A DNA stretch of 64,000 nt, taken from the NCBI GenBank assembly GCA_965219915.1, contig OZ244794.1, forward strand, positions 2,852,001 to 2,916,000, given 5' to 3'. The DNA is from Bin80 sp965219915. Lineage in GTDB: Bacteria; Bacteroidota; Rhodothermia; Rhodothermales; Bin80. A model generated the notes under the pieces. That model was given only the letters and a program-made list of their open reading frames with translations, did no database searches and was not told the DNA's origin. Position 1 is the stretch's first letter. Every line of letters begins with the position of its first letter. Positions 33,957 through 42,700 of the stretch are shown here, in pieces. The translations under genes and the position numbers were made by a program.

Positions 33957-36065
33957 ATGAATATGAGATTCGGAGTCGCTGTGCTGACGTTTGCGCTGTC
34001 AGCATCCGCTGTGGGACAGCCGATTTGGACGATTGGAGAGGCAGGACACACTTCGGTGGTTTATTCCGTAGCATTTTCACCGGACGGCACGCAGTTGGCC
34101 TCTGGCTCAGAAGACAAAACAATCCGTCTGTGGGATCTGGCCACTGGCCAGGAAGTACGGCGCTTTGAAGGACATACAGGTACTGTTCGTTCCGTAGTAT
34201 TTTCACCAGACGGCACGCAGTTGGCTTCTGGATCACTTGACCATACAATCCGTCTGTGGGATGTGGCTACGGGGCAGGAATTACGACGCTTCGAAGGGCA
34301 TACTATGGAGGTTCCTTCCGTGGCATTTTCACCGGATGGCAAGCAATTGGCTTCTGCGGGATGGGACTCTACGATCCGTCTGTGGGATGTCGCCACGGGG
34401 CAGGAAGCGCGGCGCTTTGAAGGGTCTATATATGCGTTTTATTCCGTGGCATTTTCACCGGACGGTAAGCAGCTGGCCTCTGGATCAGCGGACGGTACGA
34501 TCAGTCTGTGGGATGTGGCCACGGGGCAGAACGTGCGGAGCTTTGTAAGGATTGCAGGTCAGGTTAATTCTGTAGCATTTTCACCGGACGGCAAGCAGCT
34601 GGCGTCTGGGGGAAACCGACGGAATCTCTATCTGTGGGATGTAGCCACGGGACAGGTAGTGCGGCGCTTTGCTGAGCATCTCGATGCTATTCGTTCTGTA
34701 GTATTTTCACCGGACGGCACGCTACTGGCCTCTATGGGGGGCATTGATTTCCGTCTGTTTGATGTAGCCACGGGACAGGATTGGTATGATACCTTATATC
34801 ATCCAGGTGCTCGTTCGGTAGTATTTTCACCGGACGGCACGCAGTTGGCTTCTGGGGGCACTGACAGGAGTGTTCGTTTGTGGGATGTGGCCACGGGACA
34901 GGAAATGCGATACTTTGGAGGGCGAGCAGGTTGGGTTTATTCCGTTGTATTTTCACCGGATGGCAAGCAGCTGGCCTCTGGCTCACCGGACGGTAGGATC
35001 CATCTCTGGGATTCAGCCACGGGGCAAGAAGTGCGGCGATTTGAAAGGCATAAGGCCAGGGTAAGGTCCGTTGTATTTTCACCGGACGGCACGCAGCTGG
35101 CCTCTGGCTCAGATGACAGAACAATCCGTCTGTGGGATCTAGCCACGGGGCAGGTACTGTGGCACTTTGCAGGGCATAGAGATAGGGTTCGTACCGTAGC
35201 ATTTTCGCCGGACGGCACGCAACTGGCCTCTGGATCATATGACCATACGATCCGTCTGTGGAATGTGGCCACGGGACAGGTAGTGCGACTCATTGGAAGG
35301 CATGGAGATTCGGTCTATTCCGTAGTATTTTCCCCGAACGGCGCGCAGCTGGCTTCTGGGTCAGATGACAGAACAATTCGTCTTTGGGATATAGCCACCG
35401 GGCAGGAGCTACGGCGCCTTGAAGGGCATACAGATGGAGTTCTTTCCGTAGTATTTTCACCAGACGGCACGCAGCTAGCCTCTACATCATGGAAGGGTCC
35501 GATTCATCTATGGGATATAGCCACGGGGCAGGAAGTCCGACGCTTTGAAGGGCATACCGGTTCCGTTAGTTCCGTGGTATTTTCACAGGACGGTGCACAA
35601 CTAATTTCTGGGGCGTATGACGGTACGATCCGTATGTGGGATGTGGCCACAGGGCAGGAAATAGATCAGCTGGATCACAAGGGCATTGTTTTCTCCATAG
35701 CTATTTCCGGGAATGAACGACTCATCGCATCGGCTGGAGAAGGAGGCCTCTGGTTATGGGATGCCACGGCTACAGTATTGGAGACAGTACGTGCCCCAAG
35801 TTCAGAGATCCCGGCGACCCTTACACACTTTCCGAATCCCGCAGAGGCATTCACCACGATCGAATACGTGCTTTCAAAAGCGAGTCAGGTCCGGTTGTCA
35901 GTCCATGACCTTCTTGGACGTGAGGTGATCAGTGTACTGGATGCAGCCCAAGCAACCGGTTCCCACAGTCTACAATTGGCCACGGGGAAGCTATCAGGAG
36001 GAATATATTTTCTGCGGCTCGTCACCAATGACTGGCATATGACACAACCGTTAATCGTACACTGA
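33957..36065 (+). CDS. Secreted 14-repeat WD40 protein with T9SS-type C-terminal sorting domain
   Basis: The 702-aa protein has a signal peptide (MNMRFGVAVLTFALSASAVGQ) and 14 consecutive WD40 repeats with the near-constant cores FSPDGTQLASGS and RLWDVATGQ. Fourteen repeats could form two seven-bladed propellers. From about residue 620 a sorting domain follows (FPNPAEAFTTIEYVLS, VHDLLGREV, LSGGIYFLRL), like T9SS type A domains that direct proteins across the outer membrane and are then removed. Codons for FSPDG and LWD..TGQ are nearly the same in all units, pointing to recent or ongoing repeat homogenisation. An extracellular binding scaffold is likely; no catalytic domain is seen. Confidence 0.88.
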   Translation: MNMRFGVAVLTFALSASAVGQPIWTIGEAGHTSVVYSVAFSPDGTQLASGSEDKTIRLWDLATGQEVRRFEGHTGTVRSVVFSPDGTQLASGSLDHTIRLWDVATGQELRRFEGHTMEVPSVAFSPDGKQLASAGWDSTIRLWDVATGQEARRFEGSIYAFYSVAFSPDGKQLASGSADGTISLWDVATGQNVRSFVRIAGQVNSVAFSPDGKQLASGGNRRNLYLWDVATGQVVRRFAEHLDAIRSVVFSPDGTLLASMGGIDFRLFDVATGQDWYDTLYHPGARSVVFSPDGTQLASGGTDRSVRLWDVATGQEMRYFGGRAGWVYSVVFSPDGKQLASGSPDGRIHLWDSATGQEVRRFERHKARVRSVVFSPDGTQLASGSDDRTIRLWDLATGQVLWHFAGHRDRVRTVAFSPDGTQLASGSYDHTIRLWNVATGQVVRLIGRHGDSVYSVVFSPNGAQLASGSDDRTIRLWDIATGQELRRLEGHTDGVLSVVFSPDGTQLASTSWKGPIHLWDIATGQEVRRFEGHTGSVSSVVFSQDGAQLISGAYDGTIRMWDVATGQEIDQLDHKGIVFSIAISGNERLIASAGEGGLWLWDATATVLETVRAPSSEIPATLTHFPNPAEAFTTIEYVLSKASQVRLSVHDLLGREVISVLDAAQATGSHSLQLATGKLSGGIYFLRLVTNDWHMTQPLIVH
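34050..35775 (+). repeat. Tandem array of about 14 coding repeats (about 126 nt each) encoding WD40 blades
   Basis: Each unit contains TATTTTCACCGGACGGCACG-like and GATGTGGCCACGGGGCAGG-like stretches with few changes. The array covers the beta-propeller part of the WD40 gene. Confidence 0.85.
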
Positions 36066-36586
36066 CCTAGAATTGGGGCACTCACGTCCTCGGAATAGAA
36101 TGAAGCTACAATTATAGCCGGTTGAACTCGTCCGTTTGATGCAGATGCATAACATTAGAGCCAGTACAGGGAACGGACAATCTTCTTTTCTAATTGAGAC
36201 AGGACGGCTCGGTATCCTGCCAGACATTGTTTGCAGTTGGTCTATTGATGGGGAAGGCTGCGTCTGGAATAGGATCACAGCGTTCGTCATTTTCATCAGG
36301 CCTTCGTTCGCACGCACAAAAGTCTTTACCTAGCCCGAATTTCCGGGGAGTATCACCCATATATGTAATCACAGAAAATCTTATGAATCAAGCCTGAAAA
36401 CGGCCTTATTGCATATATATTCACATTTTTCATGAACTTACGAACAGTCTCACTAAATTGATCTTCGGTACACATAACGCGCAGGAGGTGCATGCATCTC
36501 TTTTCTGAGCAAACCGTCTTGCACTTGCGTTCATGCTCGGAAGGTTTCTATTGTACACTCCTCCGGCTCGGACTATCAATAGATTT
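36066..36586. other. Intergenic stretch before the ThiF/MoeB gene
   Basis: No gene is supported in these 521 bases and no strong hairpin was seen. A short in-frame extension upstream of the ThiF gene (from 36533) has no family similarity. Confidence 0.35.
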
Positions 36587-37711
36587 ATGTCTGCTAAGCT
36601 TAACCAGTCTGAACGTCTGCGATATGCGCGACAAATCGCTTTGGAAAAGATGGGGATTGCCGGGCAGGAAAAACTCAAGACCGCTTCTGTTCTGGTCGTT
36701 GGTGTAGGTGGGCTGGGATCATCGTTGTCCCTCTATCTTGCTGCTGCGGGGGTCGGACATCTAGGGTTGGTTGATTTCGATGTCGTGAAAAAAAGCAACC
36801 TCCATCGGCAAATCCTACACACAGACGAATTCCTGGAGGCCTCCAAACTTGATTCGGCCCTTGCTGCCCTGAAAGCCCGTAATCCTCACACCAGAATAAC
36901 CCGGCACAACGTCCGTCTGGAAAGAGATAGCGCAATGGATATCCTTCAAGGATACCAGATCGTTGCTGATTGCTCGGATAATTTTGCCACACGCTACCTC
37001 GTCAATGACGCCTGCGTACTACTGGGGATCCCCAACGTGTACGGTAGTGTCTATCAATTTGAAGGACAGGTGACTGTATTGTGTCACTCCGATGGCCCAT
37101 GCTACCGTTGCCTCCATCCCAATCCACCCCCGGCCGGACTCGTACCTACCTGCGCAGAAAGTGGCGTACTCGGCGTACTTCCGGGAGTAATAGGGGTGCT
37201 TCAGGCAAACGAAGTTCTGAAACTGCTTCTCAACATCGGTCGGCCTCTCATTAGACGTATGACACTGATCAACGCTCTAGATTCAGAATGGAAAACACTG
37301 ACCCTCCCTAAAGACGATGACTGTCACCTCTGTGGAAAATCTCCAACAATCAAGACACTTATCGACTACGAGGACTTTTGCGGAACCGCACCTCATATCA
37401 GTGCAGCAGAGTTGAGCATACTCAAGGAAAGCTGCACGCCGTTCTTTCTTCTTGACGTCCGGAGAACCGATGAGGCAGCTGTCGTCAGCATGGGAGCCGA
37501 CCAGCTAATCCCGGTTGAATCCCTCCCGGACCGACTATCAGAAATCGAAGCAACCCCCAGCGAGCGCATTGTCGTTCATTGCCAAACAGGTCTTCGATCC
37601 AGACATGCCGTACAGCTACTTCACAACGCCGGATATCATCACGCAGTAAGCCTGGATGGCGGTATCCTAGCTTGGATCGAGCTGCAGACAGCGAAGGTCA
37701 CACCCGATTAA
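36587..37711 (+). CDS. moeB: ThiF/MoeB-family adenylyltransferase with C-terminal rhodanese domain
   Basis: From ATG 36587 the protein is 374 aa. The N-terminal E1-like domain (about 5-240) has RYARQIALEKMG, the ATP-binding VLVVGVGGLGSSLSLYLA near 35-52, LVDFDVVKKSNLHRQIL, and two CxxC pairs (CYRCLHPNPP and CHLCGK) for structural zinc. The C-terminal rhodanese domain (about 280-370) has the active-site loop VVHCQTGLRSRHA. Such proteins adenylate the C-terminal Gly-Gly of MoaD- or ThiS-like carriers and help transfer sulfur in molybdopterin or thiamine synthesis. No carrier gene is next to it, so the pathway (Mo cofactor or another sulfur carrier) is unresolved. Confidence 0.85.
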   Translation: MSAKLNQSERLRYARQIALEKMGIAGQEKLKTASVLVVGVGGLGSSLSLYLAAAGVGHLGLVDFDVVKKSNLHRQILHTDEFLEASKLDSALAALKARNPHTRITRHNVRLERDSAMDILQGYQIVADCSDNFATRYLVNDACVLLGIPNVYGSVYQFEGQVTVLCHSDGPCYRCLHPNPPPAGLVPTCAESGVLGVLPGVIGVLQANEVLKLLLNIGRPLIRRMTLINALDSEWKTLTLPKDDDCHLCGKSPTIKTLIDYEDFCGTAPHISAAELSILKESCTPFFLLDVRRTDEAAVVSMGADQLIPVESLPDRLSEIEATPSERIVVHCQTGLRSRHAVQLLHNAGYHHAVSLDGGILAWIELQTAKVTPD

Positions 37712-37926
37712 CCTATCCCTGTCGTTTGGCTTGGAGATTTATTACTGTCAGCGACGATTCCACCGTTCTTCCCGCCTGGGCGGGTACTTGCGGCGGCGTA
37801 GTGGGACAATGAAGCTATCTGCTGGCAGACATCGAATTGTCCCAACGACAGAAGATAGCATACCAGTTACTCCGCGAGTATCTTGTACCTGCTTTAAAAC
37901 CTACCGTGCTTTTGCTCCACAACATC

Positions 37927-39381
37927 ATGAAGCGTCCACTAACTGTTGCGCTCTCGGTAACCTCGTTCCTGATACTGAGCATACAACTACCCGGTTACCA
38001 ACCGGTTGATGCTCTCTATCAATCAAGTACCGTGATCCGCACATCCCATTCTGAGGAAATCTCAAAACTAACAGCATCTGATCGGCCTCCAAACTTTATT
38101 GTGATCTTGGCAGATGATCTTGGTTACGGCGATTTGGGAGCCTATGGTCAGAAGAAAATTCGCACGCCTAGTCTTGACCAAATGGCCGCAGAGGGCATGA
38201 GATTCACGAGTTTTTACGCCGGACATACGGTCTGTGCACCATCCCGCATTGCCCTCCTGACTGGTGTGGACATGGCACATTCACGCACACGCTCCAACGC
38301 CGGTCCCGGGCTCCAGGAATCAGACATAACCGTGGCTGAGATACTCAAGGAAGCGGATTACGCCACAGGCATCTTCGGCAAATGGGGATTTGGAACACCG
38401 GAAAACGGTGCACCAAACCGGCAGGGGTTTGATGAATTTCTGGGATACCTGGGACATGTCCATGCACACTCATACTATACGGACCACCTGTTCGGAATTC
38501 AGGACGGCAAAACAGAACGAGTGCCTGTTGATACCACGCAGTATACACCGGATCTGTTTACGGAAGCGGGCCTGGACTTCATTACACGTCACAAGGATCG
38601 TCCATTCCTGTTATATCTCCCCTATCCGCTGGTGCATGCAGAGCTTCTGGTGCCGCAAGAATCCATGAGGCCCTATCAGGATAGCACCGGTCGCAGCCTC
38701 CTAATGCCAGAAAAACCGTTTCCCTGCTGCGGCGTCATTGGTACCTATCGTGGACAAGAGCAACCCCATGCAGCATTTGCGGGGATGGTTTCTAGACTTG
38801 ACCGAGATGTTGGCCAGATACTGGATCATCTCCGCAATCTCGGACTGAGCGATAACACGATCGTGTTATTCACCAGTGACAATGGTCCTCATGTTGAAGG
38901 GGGCGCTGATCCAGGTTTCTTTGAAAGTAACGGTCCTCTGCGGGGACTCAAACGTGATCTTTATGAGGGCGGTATCCGGGTTCCTGCAATTGCCTGGGGA
39001 CCCGGGATCATACCTGGAGGCATCGTGAGTGAACATCCCTGGGGAGTCTGGGATTTCCCTGCGACTCTCGCTGACTTTGCGGACGTACCCTCACCCCTCA
39101 CGAATGGGCTTTCGATGCGAAACCTACTGCTCAATGACGGACCGGTGACCCAGCATGAGTATTTTTACTGGGAATTCGATAACCGTTGGGGTGGACATTA
39201 TGTGCAAGCAATCCGCCAGGATGATTGGAAATTCCTGCGTTTTGTTGAACCCGAACGAACCTGGATTGAACTGTACAACCTGCGTACAGATATTGGGGAA
39301 TTCAATAACCTTGCCGCACACTATCCAGAGATAACGATGAGATTGAGTAGCCTGATAGACAAGGTTCGTATGGATCTATGA
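37927..39381 (+). CDS. Secreted sulfatase (arylsulfatase family)
   Basis: From ATG 37927 the product is 484 aa with a hydrophobic signal (MKRPLTVALSVTSFLILSIQ). The sulfatase motifs are complete: metal ligands in VILADDLGYGDLG (D63, D64), the CxPSR motif in GHTVCAPSRIALLTG, where C103 is converted to formylglycine, GIFGKWGFG, and FTSDNGPH. It hydrolyses sulfate esters, probably from polysaccharide or aryl substrates, in the periplasm or outside. Upstream starts to 37837 precede the signal peptide and were rejected. The last 453 bases have a damaged copy at 45953-46349. Confidence 0.9.
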   Translation: MKRPLTVALSVTSFLILSIQLPGYQPVDALYQSSTVIRTSHSEEISKLTASDRPPNFIVILADDLGYGDLGAYGQKKIRTPSLDQMAAEGMRFTSFYAGHTVCAPSRIALLTGVDMAHSRTRSNAGPGLQESDITVAEILKEADYATGIFGKWGFGTPENGAPNRQGFDEFLGYLGHVHAHSYYTDHLFGIQDGKTERVPVDTTQYTPDLFTEAGLDFITRHKDRPFLLYLPYPLVHAELLVPQESMRPYQDSTGRSLLMPEKPFPCCGVIGTYRGQEQPHAAFAGMVSRLDRDVGQILDHLRNLGLSDNTIVLFTSDNGPHVEGGADPGFFESNGPLRGLKRDLYEGGIRVPAIAWGPGIIPGGIVSEHPWGVWDFPATLADFADVPSPLTNGLSMRNLLLNDGPVTQHEYFYWEFDNRWGGHYVQAIRQDDWKFLRFVEPERTWIELYNLRTDIGEFNNLAAHYPEITMRLSSLIDKVRMDL

Positions 39382-39768
39382 CACTGCAGCAGCCAATCCT
39401 CAGAAAAGATTGAGATTTTTCCGCAGGGCCCAACTGCCTCCAAAACGTTGAACCAAGTAAGGCACAGCTGCAGGATCCGTATACCCTAGACAGCTACTCC
39501 TTTTCTGCAAATGACCGGTAATGTTCCGTCGATATAGCAAACATCTTCGACCGAGATGATCCCAGCTAAATCTCAGATTTACTATAAAAAAAGTTCGGTC
39601 CACCGCAATTAGCGTGGAATGATTAAACCTAGGTTTCGCCAAAATATAGAGCAATCAACGGAATCTTTACCTAGCATGCATCCCTCGAATCCAATCTTCA
39701 ACTGTTATACATCATCCCGAGTCTGTCTGCCATCATTCTATGGTCATGTTGGTCGCGGTATAACGCTA
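39382..39768. other. Intergenic stretch between the sulfatase and the large secreted protein
   Basis: These 387 bases lie between convergent genes. No gene or convincing terminator was found. Confidence 0.35.
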
Positions 39769-42700
39769 TCACTTCACCAATGTCATTTGTTTGCTTGCAG
39801 AATAGGCGTTGCCAGCTTTAAGTTGATAGAAATAAATGCCGCTGGCAAGTCCTTGCGCCTCAAACGGAACCACATGTCTGCCTTGCGGCATGGTTTTTCG
39901 GTCCAGCAGCACCATGACCTTCCGCCCCAAGGCATCAAAGACGGTGAGGGTAACCGGTTCCTCGGAAGCCAGTGAAAATTCAATCGTTGTGGACGGGTTG
40001 AATGGATTGGGATAATTTTGGCTGAGCGAGAATGTTGCCGGAATTTCTGCTAACTCGCCGGCAATGCCCCTCCATGCGAGGCGTCCAACCATGGCGACAA
40101 CAGGCCACTGTACCGGTGAATGCCACCAGCGTGCATCCGCATTGTGCTTGACAGACCATTGAATCTGGTTGTCTCTTGTTCCGGTTTTGTCTGCATCGTT
40201 CAGAGCCAGGTTCATTGGAACCAGTCTGAGGTCCGTGCCTGAGATCGGTGGAAGCACGATGTCCTGCGTCGCTGCATTCTGGATCGCATCCAATGGGATC
40301 AACGCAAGCATTTTCCATCCAGACTCCCTACCTGAGACATCCTGAATGACTTCATAGGCTGCGCCACCTCGGGAGACGGGGACATACGTTCCCGTTCCGG
40401 CATTCAAATAGATGGCTGCCCCCACATCGTGCCCCGCCGCAATACGGAAATGGTAGTCTGCATAAGGCCCCCGCTTCAAGACCTTGTGCGGCGAACCGGT
40501 AAGAAATGATCCCCCGTTCACTTCACGGACATCGTAGTTGCCCCATCCAAGCTCAATGCTGTCATATTGCCACATATCTTCCGGGAACACGTCCTTTCCA
40601 GCTATCCGAACGGTATCGTCCTTCACTTCGGCATACACGAAGAGCTCGTTGCGAGGACTCTGTCCGATCCAAAAGATTCCAGACAACTCCTCATCATTCG
40701 GGGGTAGCGTCCCGCTCTCTCCCGGACTGCTGTGCAACTCATCTATCCGGAAAGGCGCAAGCCACTCCGGGAATCCCTCCTTCGAAGCAGTGCCCTTTTG
40801 CAGGCTAGCTCTAAGCAAATCTGCTTCCACTTCCGTCAGTTCAACGATCACAGGGCTAACGGGCAGGTTCGGATTGATGATAGATACGGAACTGGCTGAA
40901 ATAGCTGGATTTTCCACACCATAGGTGCTTAGGGAGGTCACGGCATAATGGACCTCCAGCGGTATGAAAGAAATATGCGGCACTTCCCAGCGGTGCAGCA
41001 CTTCCGTCCCTTCGACAACCTTGGAGGGCAGGTATTGCAGCAAAAAGACCTCGTCCGCAGCAACGTCCGTAATCGGTTCCGTGCTTGTGTAGATCTTATA
41101 GCCTCCGAACGACAATGTAGAATTCCAGGAAATGACATTCCCCATCAAAGATGGACTCCCAGTCACGCCAATCATTGCCATAACTGGAGCATCCGCAATG
41201 GAAAGGTTCAGGCCCGGTTTGCCAATGTAAACATCGTCTACCCACACGCTGCCACCCCCCTCACTTTCCCAGGCGATGCCGATCGCCTGTACATTACCCC
41301 ACTCAAACTCTTTCCACAACTGTGGCGCTTCACTCGTTCCCGGTCCTTCCCCATCGGTCGCTACCCGCAGTCCTGCGGCGGTCATCGCACCTGTATAATA
41401 CCAATGCGGTGCCAACCCATTCAATATCCCCCGTAATCGAGCATATTCCAACTCCCGCCATGTTCCTGGAGGGAGTGGGATCGCCAGCTGATGCCACTGA
41501 CCATCGCGTAGGTCTTCCGGTATCCGCCATGTGGCCCGAAACGGCAAATCTGCACTCCCGTCTTCGGTTCGACGGTCATCCGTTTTGTCTTCCAGGACCA
41601 GGGCGGGGCTTCCCTTATCCCGGCTCGGTGCGCTTGGATCCACCAAGAGCCGCAGATGAAGATAATCACCACGATTCTGGTTAGAGGTCAGATCAACACC
41701 GAGGGTACGGGAAAACTGGAAGGATTGATAACGGCCGAATTCGTAATGGAGTACGGTCTCCTGTGCTCCACTCTCCAGGGGATCAGGAACGAGACTTCCA
41801 TCAAAGGCATCTATCCGTGTATTCGTACCGCTGGAAAAGAAAATGAAGTCGGTTCCGAGGGCCGGCCCGTACCCGGAATTGGCCTCGGGGCGCGGCAGGT
41901 CAAACGTCCAGATGCCTCTGCCATGCGTGGCAAGAATGATCTGATTGTCCACCAGTCTCATCTGCCAGATTGAAACCGCTGGCAAGCCGTTGTCGGTATA
42001 TTCCCAGGTCTGACCGGCATCAATAGATTCGAAGAGTCCGATTTCTGTTCCGGCCCATAGAATATTCGGATCGTGCGGCATGACGAGCAAATCATAAACT
42101 GCTACGTCAGGAAAGCCGTTCGTGCTGCTTCTACGGCCCGAATTGGCAAATCCAGAAAGATCCTGCCAGGTTCGTCCCAAATCAGTCGTATGCAGGATCT
42201 TTGCCCGGTTGAAACGAGAAAACAGGATGTATGCTGTGCTGTCCTGATCAGGATGTGTGGCGATCCCCGAAATATTTGTTAGGGGTGCTATTCCTGGAAT
42301 TGTCGTGGGGACAAACGTCTGTCCTCCATCCACAGAAACCACCACTGCGGAGGAATTGTCACTCATTCCTCGGCCTGCCCAGACAATATTCGCATTCGCC
42401 AGGGAAACGCGAACTTTATGATACCCCCTGCCCCATTGTTCTACTGGAATCGGGACAATGTCCCAGGTCTCCCCGAAATCCTCCGACCTCCATACACCTT
42501 GACCACCGACCGCGAAAACCCGATCCGGTACATCTTGTGAATTTGCTAGAACGCTAAAGAAAGGACCGTCATCATCCGGAGTCTGAACACGATCAAAACT
42601 CCTTCCACCATCCGTTGATCGGGCAATCCCATTGTACTGCAAAGTAGCTAAAACCAGCCGCTCATCTTTGGAATGCCACACCGTATCAAAGCCGTCACCC

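Noticed and set aside
34050..35775. Regular repeats that could suggest a CRISPR-like or satellite array
   Set aside because: The period is a whole number of codons (about 42) and every unit encodes a WD40 blade in one open frame, with no unique spacers.
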